Positions 8,406 to 16,869 are shown, numbered from the stretch's first letter. The stretch is 64,000 nucleotides of DNA from Oscillospiraceae bacterium (GCA_015064505.1 SVSB01000003.1:1-64000); one strand, 5' to 3'. The notes: generated by a model from the sequence alone, not told the origin. Translations and numbers: made by a program.

Positions 8406-10115
8406 TTACTTCAGGCTTACCTTATAGTAGGTATCCTTATCGTTTTCATCAATTCCGGGGAAGCCGTCGGTTACGCAGTTATCGCCGCAATAATCCTTCA
8501 GCTTTGCATAAATTCCTATGGTGTCAGCATCACCGATATACTTGCGGGGGATCTTTATCTCCGTAACTGCGCCGTTATCGGAGAAAGCGGGGCCGTCCAG
8601 CTTGCCGTACAAGGTGGTGGAGATAGCGATATCCTTTACCTTGCGCGCGTTATAGGTGCAGTAATCCTCTCCCTCAAGGGAATAATCGCAGGTGATAAAA
8701 CCATCTCCGCAGGAGATAAATATCTTCTCTCCGTCGCGGTGCTCAAGTACGTCGTCCACGCGGTCAACGCGCACGTAAAGATTATCCTCATCGTAAGCAA
8801 CGCGCAAGGATATCTGCGCGCGGCACTTTCCGCCCGCAAACAGCGCGTCGCCGCATCTGTCCCAAGCCTTGCCGCCTTCGTACTTCTCCGCACGGATATC
8901 GTGGTTCAGATAATAGCGCTCGATCATCATATCGTTATCACAGCCGATTATTCTGCCGCGCTCGTCCTTGGTTTCTCTTACGTTGGGCATTGCAACGAGC
9001 AGGGAGTGGGAGCTGTCCGTAAGGATACTTCCCCAGTATCCGTGCTTTTCATCAAAGGCGATAAACATTCTGTCTTCCGTAAAGTTTCTCGCACAGCCGT
9101 CGCCCATACGGATATGGTACATATCAAGCGTGTTATAGGCAAGCACCGTTTCGCCCGATTCAAACTGCGCAAGATAAGGACCCGCGCCGTAAGCAAACGC
9201 CGCCTGCTTGTCCTTGGGTCCGTCCTCGTCAATATCAAGAGGGCGCGCCCAATTATCGTTTGAATAAGACATAGTCAGCATAAATCTGCCCACAGCCATA
9301 TCGGATTCCGTGGCAAGGGCAATATCTCCGTTGTTAAGAGCAAGAGCAACGGGCATCTGATTGGTAAATATCTTCGTACCGTTCTCCATGGTCTCCACGT
9401 AATTCTGCGTTACGCGGTGGGCGGCGTAAGGGGGCGCCATAACGTATGGCTCCCAGCTTTCTCCCTCGTCAAGGGAGCGGAGCATTGCAGAACCGCTGGA
9501 GGTGTGTATCTTGCTGTCCGTGCGGACGGTCTTGTCAAGATAGAATTTTGGCGCCGTATGGCTGAAATATACCTGAACCTCTCCGCTTTCAAGCTGGATG
9601 GCGTGGGGCTCCCAGTTACGTCCCAGATAGATAAGCTTTTCCTTTGACCAGGTAGAGCCGTTGTCCTCGGATACCTTCATAAGCAGACCGCTGTACTTTG
9701 CGTCCAGCACGTAGCCTTTATTATATCTGTAGGAGGCAAAGGCAAGTATCTTGCCGCTTTTAAGTACTATAGCATCGCAGGAGGCATAGCAAAGCTTATC
9801 CTCTTCCCCATCGTCGCGCACCGTAAGGCTTGCGTTGAAGAGGGGCTGTCTGTTGCTGTAATAAAGCCCGTCGTAGCTTTTTGCGTAATATACGCACGCG
9901 CTGACACGGGAATCCTGATTGAACATAATATAGGTTCCGTCGGCGCACTTTTTAATACGGGGATAGTACACCTTGTAGGATACGGCGGGGCACTTTGCGC
10001 CCACCATAGTGACTTTCTCTCTGAAATTACGGGAAAGACGGCTGTTTACCGCCTCTGCGTGGCTGTCACGCGCCTGAGATATTTTATTAAGCTGACTGAT
10101 CTTTTTAAGGCTCAT
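8406..10115 (-). CDS. BNR/sialidase-fold propeller protein with C-terminal CBM9-like domain
   Basis: 569 residues, AAGGAGA ribosome site. No signal peptide, so probably cytoplasmic. Residues about 45-400 form a six-bladed-propeller-type sequence with two Asp-box motifs, SEDNGSTW and SLDEGESW, and an early YYPRIKKCADGTYIMFNQ. These are seen in sialidases and in many other exo-glycosidases and hydrolases of the BNR superfamily. From about 430 on, AQISLRVAYDEDNLYVRVDRVDD resembles a CBM9-like beta-sandwich. Substrate cannot be stated: a true sialidase would show an arginine triad, which I could not confirm. It has its own promoter, divergent from the S1-domain gene. Confidence 0.75.
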   Translation of the reverse strand: MSLKKISQLNKISQARDSHAEAVNSRLSRNFREKVTMVGAKCPAVSYKVYYPRIKKCADGTYIMFNQDSRVSACVYYAKSYDGLYYSNRQPLFNASLTVRDDGEEDKLCYASCDAIVLKSGKILAFASYRYNKGYVLDAKYSGLLMKVSEDNGSTWSKEKLIYLGRNWEPHAIQLESGEVQVYFSHTAPKFYLDKTVRTDSKIHTSSGSAMLRSLDEGESWEPYVMAPPYAAHRVTQNYVETMENGTKIFTNQMPVALALNNGDIALATESDMAVGRFMLTMSYSNDNWARPLDIDEDGPKDKQAAFAYGAGPYLAQFESGETVLAYNTLDMYHIRMGDGCARNFTEDRMFIAFDEKHGYWGSILTDSSHSLLVAMPNVRETKDERGRIIGCDNDMMIERYYLNHDIRAEKYEGGKAWDRCGDALFAGGKCRAQISLRVAYDEDNLYVRVDRVDDVLEHRDGEKIFISCGDGFITCDYSLEGEDYCTYNARKVKDIAISTTLYGKLDGPAFSDNGAVTEIKIPRKYIGDADTIGIYAKLKDYCGDNCVTDGFPGIDENDKDTYYKVSLK

Positions 10116-10145
10116 GGCAATTCTCCTTAAAATATTATTACCTTT

Positions 10146-10174
10146 ATTCTATCACGTATGATATTATTTTTCAA
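10146..10174 (-). promoter_or_regulatory. Promoter of the BNR-propeller gene
   Basis: On the minus strand TTGAAA (10174-10169), 17-base spacer, TAGAAT (10151-10146), about 30 bases before the start codon. Confidence 0.6.
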
Positions 10175-10258
10175 CCGATTTCCTTTCTGTATTTTGCTGA
10201 CATATAGGAAAATTTTCACGCATAGATTATAGCAAGTAAAAAAAGAAAGGACAATCCA

Positions 10259-11227
10259 ATGGAGAACAACGTAACACACAGATATTACCCCGAGGGGGAG
10301 CTGATGCACCGCACGGAGAACCGCCTTTGCCTTGCAAACGCGGAAAGTCTGCGCCGCGCTATGCACAGAGGCACGGTGCTTGAAGCGCCTGCGGTTTCCG
10401 CTACGGCGGATCTATCTCTTGAAGTTGATCTCGGTAACGCCGCAACGGGCATAATCCCCGTGGAAGAGGCGGTGCTTCTCTCCGAAGGAGAAAAATTCAA
10501 GGAGATAAGCGTTATCGGCAGAGTTGGCAAGGCAGTTTCCTTCAAAATAATCGGAGAGGAGCAGAGCCCCACGGGAAAGCCGCGTTTTATCCTTTCCCGC
10601 CGTGCCGCACAGCTTGAATGTAAGCGTTATTTCACGGAATGCCTTGAACCCGGTGATATTATCGACTGCAAAATAACTCACACGGAGCGCTACGGAGCTT
10701 TTTGCGATATCGGTTGCGGGTGCTTTGCACTGCTTCCCGTAGACTGCATCTCCGTTTCCCGCATCCCTCACCCGGGCGAAAGATTCTCTGCGGGAGATCT
10801 GATACGCGCCGTGGTAAAATACAGAGACAGCGCCGGAAGAATATTCGTATCCCGCAAGGAGCTTTGCGGAACTTGGGAAGAAAACGCCGCCGGGTTTTCC
10901 GTGGGACAGACCGTTACGGGCGTGGTACGAAGTATTGAAAGCTACGGCACCTTCATTGAGCTTGCCCCGAATCTTGCGGGACTTGCGGAGCCCTGCGACA
11001 CCCTTGAGGAGGGGCAGTACGTTGCGGTGTACATAAAAAGTATGATACCCGAAAAGATGAAGGTGAAGCTGGTAGTGATAGATAAATGCCCCGCAGTTAC
11101 GGCACCGCGTCCAACTCCCTCCTTCCCCATCGAATTTTCCGAGCATATAGACCGCTGGCGTTACAGTCCCGCAGGCTGCAGAAAAACAGTGGAAACCGTC
11201 TTTGACGGCAACGGAAGCCGCCTTTAA
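10259..11227 (+). CDS. S1-domain RNA-binding protein (ribosomal protein S1-like)
   Basis: 322 residues; AGAAAGGA lies upstream of the ATG. Three S1-like OB-fold units are visible: a degenerate first one (ATADLSLEVDLGNAATGIIPVEEA), a second at about 125-190 (GDIIDCKITHTERYGAFCDIGCGCFALLPVD) and a third at about 210-262 (GQTVTGVVRSIESYGTFIELAPNLAGLAEP). Clostridial S1-like proteins are usually 350-400 residues or are fused to IspH; this one is short and free-standing. Likely binds mRNA or ribosomes in the cytoplasm. Monocistronic by position. Confidence 0.82.
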   Translation: MENNVTHRYYPEGELMHRTENRLCLANAESLRRAMHRGTVLEAPAVSATADLSLEVDLGNAATGIIPVEEAVLLSEGEKFKEISVIGRVGKAVSFKIIGEEQSPTGKPRFILSRRAAQLECKRYFTECLEPGDIIDCKITHTERYGAFCDIGCGCFALLPVDCISVSRIPHPGERFSAGDLIRAVVKYRDSAGRIFVSRKELCGTWEENAAGFSVGQTVTGVVRSIESYGTFIELAPNLAGLAEPCDTLEEGQYVAVYIKSMIPEKMKVKLVVIDKCPAVTAPRPTPSFPIEFSEHIDRWRYSPAGCRKTVETVFDGNGSRL

Positions 11228-11235
11228 ATTTCCTC

Positions 11236-11264
11236 TTTACTTTTTTTGCCTTATGTGGTAAAAT
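11236..11264 (+). promoter_or_regulatory. Promoter of the cytidylate-kinase-like gene
   Basis: TTTACT (11236-11241), 17-base spacer, TAAAAT (11259-11264). Confidence 0.5.
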
Positions 11265-11287
11265 AACAGCATAAAGGAGGTGCTTTT

Positions 11288-11908
11288 ATGCCGTTTTTCA
11301 GTATTTGCTTCGGACGCCAGCTTGGCAGCGGCGGAGGTGAGATCGCCCGCTTGGTTGCAAAAGAGCTTGGGTTCCGTTATCTTGATAAGGAGATAATCGA
11401 GCTTGCCGCAGAGCGCGGAAATCTCAGCAAGGACGCAGTGGAAAGCATCGATGAGAAGCCCACCGCAAGTCTGCTTTACTCCGTGGTTACCAACACTGCC
11501 CATTACACCGCAGGCGGTCTTGGCTATAACGTTCCCATAAACGATAAGCTGTATATCGCCCAGACCGAAGTGATCAAGGATATTGCAAGCAAGGAAAACG
11601 CGGTGTTCGTTGGACGGTGCTCCGATCACGTTCTTGCAAAGGAGCCGAACGCCTTCAGCGTTTTCATTTACGCGGATGCGGACGACAGAGCGGATCGCAT
11701 TGCAAAAAAAGAAAACTGCGATATAAAGAAAGCGCAGGATATAATTGCAAAAGGCGATAAGAAGCGTGCTTCCTATTATAATTTCTACACGGGCAAAAAA
11801 TGGGGCGCTATGCCCTACTACGATCTTTGCGTGAACTCCTCCCTCCTTGGAATTGAGGGCACGGCAAAGCTTATTGCCGAGTTTGCACGCAATTTTATGA
11901 ATAAATGA
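11288..11908 (+). CDS. Cytidylate-kinase-like family protein
   Basis: 206 residues, AAAGGAGG ribosome site. The N-terminus SICFGRQLGSGGGEIARLVAKELG is the glycine-rich P-loop-like opening of the cytidylate-kinase-like family (PF13189 type), followed by YLDKEIIELAA. Later FVGRCSDHVL and FVFIYADADDRADRI-type segments match the same family (here FSVFIYADADDRADRI). Members share the NMP-kinase fold; their substrate is mostly unknown, and the true cytidylate kinase Cmk is distinct. Strong terminator follows immediately. Confidence 0.8.
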   Translation: MPFFSICFGRQLGSGGGEIARLVAKELGFRYLDKEIIELAAERGNLSKDAVESIDEKPTASLLYSVVTNTAHYTAGGLGYNVPINDKLYIAQTEVIKDIASKENAVFVGRCSDHVLAKEPNAFSVFIYADADDRADRIAKKENCDIKKAQDIIAKGDKKRASYYNFYTGKKWGAMPYYDLCVNSSLLGIEGTAKLIAEFARNFMNK

Positions 11909-11924
11909 ACAAATTGTAAATATT

Positions 11925-11963
11925 GAAGATCGGAGTCAAAAACGGCTCCGATCTTCCTTTTTT
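11925..11963 (+). terminator. Rho-independent terminator
   Basis: GAAGATCGGAG (11925-11935) pairs with CTCCGATCTTC (11946-11956), followed by CTTTTTTT. Confidence 0.9.
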
Positions 11964-11967
11964 CCTA

Positions 11968-11996
11968 TTGACAAGCGCGCAAACACTGTGTATAAT
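11968..11996 (+). promoter_or_regulatory. Consensus promoter of the GntR/ABC operon
   Basis: TTGACA (11968-11973), 17-base spacer, TATAAT (11991-11996): perfect vegetative consensus, immediately followed by an operator-like palindrome. Confidence 0.85.
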
Positions 11997-11998
11997 TT

Positions 11999-12025
11999 AA
12001 CTGTACCAACACAAATAGTACAGTT
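11999..12025 (+). promoter_or_regulatory. Operator-like inverted repeat at the transcription start
   Basis: AACTGTAC (11999-12006) and GTACAGTT (12018-12025) form a perfect 8-base inverted repeat with an 11-base spacer, three bases after the -10. A repressor bound here would block transcription initiation. The first gene of the operon encodes a GntR regulator of the YtrA type, and these usually repress their own operon, so autoregulation is the natural reading. Confidence 0.7.
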
Positions 12026-12055
12026 GGTGCAGTGCAGAAGAAAGGAGAGAATGGG

Positions 12056-12424
12056 TTGAGTAAAATTACCATAGACGTAAAATCGCGCACGCCCATATTC
12101 GAGCAGCTGCGGCACAACATACGCGAGCTTGCCCTGACGGGTGTTCTTGCACCCGACGAGCAGTTACCCAGCGTTCGTGCCCTTGCGTGCGAGCTTGCCA
12201 TCAATCCAAACACCATCCAAAAGGCATACGCCGAGCTTGAGAGAGACGGAATAATCTATTCCCTGCCCGCAAGGGGAAGCTTTATATCCTCCGATCTTTC
12301 CTCCGCAAGCAAGGCGGCAAAAGATGAAGTGTGCAATTCCGTGACCGACGCCATAAGGCGGGCAAGACTTGTGGGCGTTACGCGTGAAGAGCTTCGAGAA
12401 ATACTTGAGCGGGAATGGAGGTAA
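12056..12424 (+). CDS. GntR-family regulator, YtrA type
   Basis: 122 residues from a TTG start at 12056, chosen because AAAGGAGAG lies 6 bases upstream; the nearby ATG is in another frame and ends at once. Residues about 8-75 are the GntR winged helix: PIFEQLRHNIRELALTGVL, DEQLPSVRALACELAINPNTIQKAYAELERDGIIYSLPARGSFI. The short C-terminus without an effector domain is the YtrA pattern. YtrA regulators sit in front of ABC transporter genes and commonly respond to cell-envelope-active compounds; the same layout is present here. Ends just before the ATPase gene. Confidence 0.9.
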   Translation: MSKITIDVKSRTPIFEQLRHNIRELALTGVLAPDEQLPSVRALACELAINPNTIQKAYAELERDGIIYSLPARGSFISSDLSSASKAAKDEVCNSVTDAIRRARLVGVTREELREILEREWR

Positions 12425-12428
12425 TATC

Positions 12429-13331
12429 TTGATAGAGATCAAAAATCTTACGAAAACATACGGCAGCATTAAATCCGTTGATTCGCTTTCCGCAAGCATT
12501 AAGGAAGGCTCCATCTTCGGTCTTGTTGGCTCAAACGGCTCCGGCAAGTCCACGCTGCTACGTATGATGGCGGGCATTCTTGCGCCCGACGAAGGCATCA
12601 TAAACGCAGACGGCGCTCCCGTTTGGGAGAACCCCGAGGCAAAGGGCAGGATCTTCTATCTGTCCGACGACCATTATTTTATTCAGCATTCCACAATAAG
12701 AGAAAACGCGGCGTTCCTCTCCTCCGTATATCCCCGCTTTGACAGGAAGAAGGCGGAGGAGCTTGCGGGCAAGTTCGGTCTTTCCCCCACAAGAAAAATA
12801 AACACCTTTTCCAAGGGTATGCAGAAGCAGGCGTCCGTAATCCTTGCCCTTGCGGCACATCCCGATTATCTGCTGTGCGACGAGACCTTTGACGGTCTTG
12901 ACCCCGTGGTTCGCCAGCTTGTTAAGGGTCTTATTGCCGCAGAAGTGGCGGAAAGAGGTATGACGGTTATCCTTGCCTCCCATAACCTGCGTGAGCTTGA
13001 GGATATCTGCGACCGTCTTGCTCTGCTCCACAAGGGCGAGCTGCTTTTTGAAAGCGAGATAGACACCCTGAAGGATAACGTGCGCACGGTTCAGGCAATG
13101 TTCCGCACCGAAATGCCCCAAAAGCTTGAGTGCGAGGGTCTGCGCTTTGGCGAGCCCGCCATACGCGGCAGTATGCTTAACTGCGTTGTAAGCGGCGAGG
13201 AAGGGCTCTGCAGAGAATATTTTGAATCTTTGGGCGCTGAATTTTACGAGTTTATTCCTCTGACGCTTGAGGAGATATTTATTACGGAAATGGAGGAAAG
13301 AGGCTATGATGCAAACCACCTTATCGGCTAA
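12429..13331 (+). CDS. ABC transporter ATP-binding protein (YtrB/CcmA type)
   Basis: 300 residues from a TTG at 12429, with TGGAGGTAATATC directly upstream; the frame is open further up but without a ribosome site. Walker A GSNGSGKST, signature-like FSKGMQKQASV, Walker B LLCDETFDGLDP and H-loop ASHNLRE are all present. The signature is the diverged SKGM form found in ABC-2 exporters. The C-terminal part after about residue 215 is the usual accessory region. Partner of the membrane protein that follows; the stop lies inside that gene. Confidence 0.9.
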   Translation: MIEIKNLTKTYGSIKSVDSLSASIKEGSIFGLVGSNGSGKSTLLRMMAGILAPDEGIINADGAPVWENPEAKGRIFYLSDDHYFIQHSTIRENAAFLSSVYPRFDRKKAEELAGKFGLSPTRKINTFSKGMQKQASVILALAAHPDYLLCDETFDGLDPVVRQLVKGLIAAEVAERGMTVILASHNLRELEDICDRLALLHKGELLFESEIDTLKDNVRTVQAMFRTEMPQKLECEGLRFGEPAIRGSMLNCVVSGEEGLCREYFESLGAEFYEFIPLTLEEIFITEMEERGYDANHLIG

Positions 13332-15456
13332 CGGAAAAGGCAACCGTCTGTCCTTCTTCCTTCGGGAGCTTATAAACGGAAAAATTCAGTTTTTGCTTTG
13401 GACCGTTGCATTCTTTATGGTCCTCCCCGTTATATCTATCCACGAGATAACCGGCTTTCCCGATACCGTAAAGACTGACGGACTTGATAAGCTGCGCTCC
13501 GTTATAGTTCCCCTTAACGCGGCAATGTGGGTGATGATAGCGGCGGGTCTTATTGCGGGAATTGCGGCTTTCAGCATTTTCTACGATAAGAAAAAGGCGT
13601 ATTTCTATCTGGGGCTTCCCGTAACCCGCGATTTTCTGTTCTTGACCCGCGCCGTAACGGGTGCGATACCCGCCATTGCGGCGTATATCGTCAACGCATT
13701 CATTTCAATCCTTATATTCGCATCAAATCCCCACTTCGGATTTTTTGAGCTGTTCCCCGCCTTTATTAAGCTTGGCGGACAGACTCTTCTCCTCTTTGCG
13801 TGGACGTATACGGTCACGGTCTTCGCCGCAAGCGTTACCTCCCGTGCGGGAGCAAACGTGCTGTTTGCGGTTTGGTGCTTTGCTATACTGCCCATATATC
13901 ACGCGTGTGCCGCTCTCATTTTGGAGCTTTCCGCTCCCAACGCCTATCTGCCAAAGTATGATGCAGAGATCGTATATCTGTACTTCAATCCCATAGGGCG
14001 CGCAGGCGTACTGCAATCGGATATGGGAGACGCGTACGGCAGACCGTACCCCTCCTATCTTGATCTGACGAATCTGGATTTTTACGGCTCCTTTGCCTGG
14101 TACGAGGTAGTGCTTATACTGCTTGCCTGCGCACTGGTCATTGCCGCCGCGCTGTTTATACTGCGCAAGCGCCCTGCCGAAAACGCGGGAGAAAGTGCCG
14201 CATTCCCCAAGGTGGGCGAGGCGATCAAGCTTTCCGCACTTATCCCTGCGGGAATACTCTTCGGCGTGTTCTTTAACGAGCTTTTCGGCATTTTCGGATT
14301 TTTCTTCGGAATTATCTGGGGAGTATTCGTTATCTTCCTGCTGCTCAATCTCCTGCTCTACCGCTCGGGCAAAAAGCTTTTCGTGGGTCTTAAGCCCGCT
14401 ATTATCGTAACCGTTTTGCTCGTTGTGCTTATCATTCTTTCCCTCATCATCGGCAACAATATAGAGAACAGAGTTTACACCGTTGAAAACACCAAGAGCA
14501 TAACGGTAGACGTTGACCCCTTCGGCGAGGTTAAGCTTGATCCCGAAAAATGCGGAGAGCTGCTTGCTTATCTTGAAAGCGTAAAGAGCGACTTTTACAT
14601 CGGAACCACCTCCATCGGCTACGGCGGAGTTGCCGTGGAGGACGTGCAGATCATCGATTACACCATGGTCTACAGCAAACATTACCGATTCAAGCTGGTT
14701 CCCAAATTCGGCATCGGCATTGAAAAAGGATTCCGTTTTGACACGGAAGCGGAAAAGATGCTCTTTGACGCCATCAGAGCTTCCTCAGGCGACGGACTTG
14801 ATCTTTTTGCAAATCTCTTCCCCGCCGACGAGAAGCAGTACGAAATGTACGGAAGCTCCGTAGATTTCCACTACGGCGATCCTCTGCTGCCAAAGGATTA
14901 TTACGTAAACAAATACAAGGAGCTGGACCGCAACGCGGCGGCAAAGCTTGCAGAGCGCAGAGTGAACGATTTTATGAACGGAAATATGGACGGCTTCAGA
15001 GTCGGAACCGCTCATTACAACGCTGCGGATAATTACGTTATGCTTCCCATTTATATTACGGACGGAGATATCTTCGGCACCGAATTCTGCACGGAAGAGG
15101 AGTTTTTATCCTACGTTACGGAAATGGAGCTCTTTGCATATGTCTCCTACGATTACGCAAACGCGCTGGTTGATAAGTACGGCGAAGAGGTATACAAATA
15201 CGCCCGCAACGATTTCAGAGTTGGAACAATAATCGACAAGGCGCAAATAAAGGAATGCTTTGATTGCTCCGCGGGAGATCCCAGCGGATACGGCATTTAT
15301 GCTAATGAAAACGGTTATATCTCATTTATCTTCAAAGGCGTTTATAACGGCACACCCTTTACCGTAAATACCCATCCCAACAGAGACGAGTGTCCCGAGT
15401 TCGTGCGTGAGCTTATAAAGAACAAAACGGAAGAATTGCTTGAATCCATCAAGTAA
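13306..15456 (+). CDS. ABC-2-type multispan permease with extracytoplasmic domain
   Basis: 716 residues from ATG 13306 (GGAGGAAAGAGGCT upstream), overlapping the ATPase gene by 26 bases. Residues about 15-380 hold some eight or more hydrophobic helices (for example FLLWTVAFFMVLPVISI, MWVMIAAGLIAGIAAFSIFY, IIVTVLLVVLIILSLIIG), interrupted by a loop at about 215-270. From about 390 to the end it is soluble and rich in Asp/Tyr; it follows the last helix and is probably outside. Forms the membrane part of the GntR-controlled transporter. Likely drug/peptide export or envelope stress defence by analogy to YtrABC; substrate unknown. Confidence 0.8.
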   Translation: MMQTTLSANGKGNRLSFFLRELINGKIQFLLWTVAFFMVLPVISIHEITGFPDTVKTDGLDKLRSVIVPLNAAMWVMIAAGLIAGIAAFSIFYDKKKAYFYLGLPVTRDFLFLTRAVTGAIPAIAAYIVNAFISILIFASNPHFGFFELFPAFIKLGGQTLLLFAWTYTVTVFAASVTSRAGANVLFAVWCFAILPIYHACAALILELSAPNAYLPKYDAEIVYLYFNPIGRAGVLQSDMGDAYGRPYPSYLDLTNLDFYGSFAWYEVVLILLACALVIAAALFILRKRPAENAGESAAFPKVGEAIKLSALIPAGILFGVFFNELFGIFGFFFGIIWGVFVIFLLLNLLLYRSGKKLFVGLKPAIIVTVLLVVLIILSLIIGNNIENRVYTVENTKSITVDVDPFGEVKLDPEKCGELLAYLESVKSDFYIGTTSIGYGGVAVEDVQIIDYTMVYSKHYRFKLVPKFGIGIEKGFRFDTEAEKMLFDAIRASSGDGLDLFANLFPADEKQYEMYGSSVDFHYGDPLLPKDYYVNKYKELDRNAAAKLAERRVNDFMNGNMDGFRVGTAHYNAADNYVMLPIYITDGDIFGTEFCTEEEFLSYVTEMELFAYVSYDYANALVDKYGEEVYKYARNDFRVGTIIDKAQIKECFDCSAGDPSGYGIYANENGYISFIFKGVYNGTPFTVNTHPNRDECPEFVRELIKNKTEELLESIK

Positions 15457-15463
15457 AAAAAAC

Positions 15464-15496
15464 GCCCATCGGCTTCACAGCCGATGGGCATTTTTT
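15464..15496. terminator. Bidirectional terminator
   Basis: GCCCATCGGCT (15464-15474) pairs with AGCCGATGGGC (15479-15489), with A-run before and T-run after, serving the permease gene and the converging rsmA. Confidence 0.88.
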
Positions 15497-16334
15497 AATC
15501 AAACAAAAGATCCGAAAGATCGGAAAATTCCTTGCAGGAAAGTCTTTCTCCCCTCACGTCGGGGGAAAGGCCGAGCTTTTCTATGGACTGCGCGATCCGC
15601 TCCTTGGGGATGGCGGGATATGCGGAGGAGATGGCGTTTGAAAGCTTTTTGCGGCGCTGAGCAAAGGCGGCACGAACCACTCCGCGGAAGTTTTCCGCGC
15701 TCTTCGGCGTGCACAGGGGCGTTTCGTGAGGCGTTATCTGAATAACCGCACTATCCACCTTCGGCGCGGGATAGAAATTCCCCGCAGGCACGTGAAGTAT
15801 CTTTTTGACTGTGCCGTATGCGGCAACGGCAACGGTAACGGCGCCGTATTCCGCACTGCCGGGCTTTGAAGCAAGGCGCTGTGCAACCTCGTTCTGCACC
15901 ATTACCGTAATTCCCGAAAGGTTAAGACCGCTTTCAATAAGATACATAAGTATGGGAGTGGTTATATAATAAGGGAGATTTGCGCAAACCGCCACCCTGC
16001 CCTTATCCGCAAGAAGTGCATGAAGATCCACCTTCAGCACGTCGTCGTTTATTACGGTAACGTTACCGTATTCCGCAAGGGTCTCCCCAAGGACGGGAAT
16101 AAGACCTCTGTCAAGCTCTATGGCGATAACGCACGGGGCAACCTCGCACAGCTCCTTGGTAAGACAGCCGATACCTGGACCGACCTCCAGCACCGTATCC
16201 GCATTCTCCACGGACGCGGCTATTTTATAGGGCACGTCGGGATTTATAAGAAAATTCTGCCCAAGGGACTTTTGCATCTTAAGTCCGTGGTGCTCCAGAA
16301 TCATTTTTATGGTGGAAATATTGCAAAGCTCCAT
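15495..16334 (-). CDS. rsmA: 16S rRNA (adenine(1518)-N6/adenine(1519)-N6)-dimethyltransferase
   Basis: 279 residues, the usual KsgA/RsmA length. Motif KSLGQNFL (22-29), SAM motif VLEVGPGIGCLT (48-59), acidic IELDR (72-76), NDDVLKVDL and the catalytic NLPYYITTP (119-127). Late FYPAPKVDSAV and FAQRRKKLSNA are also diagnostic. It dimethylates two adjacent adenines in helix 45 of 16S rRNA during 30S maturation; its loss gives kasugamycin resistance in other bacteria. Single gene, minus strand, sharing a terminator with the neighbouring permease. Confidence 0.97.
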   Translation of the reverse strand: MELCNISTIKMILEHHGLKMQKSLGQNFLINPDVPYKIAASVENADTVLEVGPGIGCLTKELCEVAPCVIAIELDRGLIPVLGETLAEYGNVTVINDDVLKVDLHALLADKGRVAVCANLPYYITTPILMYLIESGLNLSGITVMVQNEVAQRLASKPGSAEYGAVTVAVAAYGTVKKILHVPAGNFYPAPKVDSAVIQITPHETPLCTPKSAENFRGVVRAAFAQRRKKLSNAISSAYPAIPKERIAQSIEKLGLSPDVRGERLSCKEFSDLSDLLFD

Positions 16335-16364
16335 AATTACTCCAAACCGTTTTGCGCTTTAGCC

Positions 16365-16393
16365 TTGACAAAACGCAATAAACAATGTATAAT
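16365..16393 (+). promoter_or_regulatory. Consensus promoter of tRNA-Thr
   Basis: TTGACA (16365-16370), 17-base spacer, TATAAT (16388-16393), 21 bases before the mature tRNA. Confidence 0.88.
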
Positions 16394-16414
16394 ACCAATG
16401 TTCCGAAAAAATAT

Positions 16415-16490
16415 GCTGGTGTAGCACAGTCGGTAGTGCAGCTGATTCGTAATCAGCAGGTCGCGTGTTCAAGTCACGTCACCAGCTCCA
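16415..16490 (+). tRNA. tRNA-Thr (anticodon CGT)
   Basis: Complete cloverleaf: acceptor GCTGGTG/CACCAGC, D-stem GCAC/GTGC, anticodon stem GCTGA/TCAGC with loop TTCGTAA (anticodon CGT, reads ACG), T-arm GCGTG-TTCAAGT-CACGT, discriminator T, and an encoded CCA at 16488-16490. Confidence 0.95.
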
Positions 16491-16527
16491 AAAAGCGGCG
16501 AGCTTCTGAAGAAGCTTGCCGCTTTTT
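16491..16527 (+). terminator. Terminator of tRNA-Thr
   Basis: AAAAGCGGC..AGCTTC (16491-16506) pairs with GAAGCT..GCCGCTTTTT (16511-16527), beginning directly after the CCA end. Confidence 0.85.
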
Positions 16528-16611
16528 ACTTATTACCTCTTCACTATTACTTCTTACTTAAAACTCTTGCGGCATCTTCAGCGAAAAGCGAAGAGCGAAC
16601 AGGTAATAAGT
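16528..16611. repeat. Inverted AT-rich arms between two tRNA terminators
   Basis: ACTTATTACCT (16528-16538) is exactly inverted as AGGTAATAAGT (16601-16611). A related unit (TCACTATTACTTCTTACTT) lies inside. No gene is seen in this 118-base spacer. Confidence 0.5.
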
Positions 16612-16645
16612 AAAAATTCTCGGACGCTTTGCTCCCGAGAATTTT
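16612..16645 (-). terminator. Terminator of tRNA-Ala
   Basis: On the minus strand AAAATTCTCGG pairs across a 10-11 base loop with CCGAGAATTTT, starting at the CCA end of the tRNA. Confidence 0.75.
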
Positions 16646-16721
16646 TGGTGGAGCATACGGGATTCGAACCCGTGACCCCAACACTGCCAGTGTTGTGCGC
16701 TCCCAACTGCGCTAATGCCCC
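16646..16721 (-). tRNA. tRNA-Ala (anticodon GGC)
   Basis: On the minus strand: acceptor GGGGCAT/ATGCTCC (one G-T pair), D-arm AGCGCAGTTGGGAGCGC, anticodon stem CAACA/TGTTG with loop CTGGCAG (anticodon GGC, reads GCC), T-arm ACGGG-TTCGAAT-CCCGT, discriminator A, encoded CCA. Confidence 0.95.
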
Positions 16722-16729
16722 TTGCAATC

Positions 16730-16758
16730 AGTATAACAAACATCACGCGCTTTGTCAA
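16730..16758 (-). promoter_or_regulatory. Promoter of tRNA-Ala
   Basis: Minus strand TTGACA (16758-16753), 17-base spacer, TATACT (16735-16730), just upstream of the tRNA. Confidence 0.85.
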
Positions 16759-16840
16759 CATCTTTTTTAAACAAGAAGTACACGCATTTTGCCAACGCAA
16801 ACGATGTCGGAATTTTTCCTGTTTTCTCCCACTATTCGCG

Positions 16841-16869
16841 TTGACAATCATACCGCAAGGTATTATAAT
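16841..16869 (+). promoter_or_regulatory. Consensus promoter of the lipoprotein pair 16980-20656
   Basis: TTGACA (16841-16846), 17-base spacer, TATAAT (16864-16869). It leaves a 5' leader of about 105 bases before the start codon in which I see no clear riboregulator. Confidence 0.8.

Noticed and set aside
8406..10115. Confident sialidase (NanH) call
   Set aside because: Asp boxes only show the BNR propeller; the arginine triad and catalytic Tyr/Glu pair could not be confirmed and there is no signal peptide.
16415..16721. tRNA-linked prophage or integrative element
   Set aside because: No integrase, no direct repeat of a tRNA 3' end and ordinary chromosomal genes on both sides.
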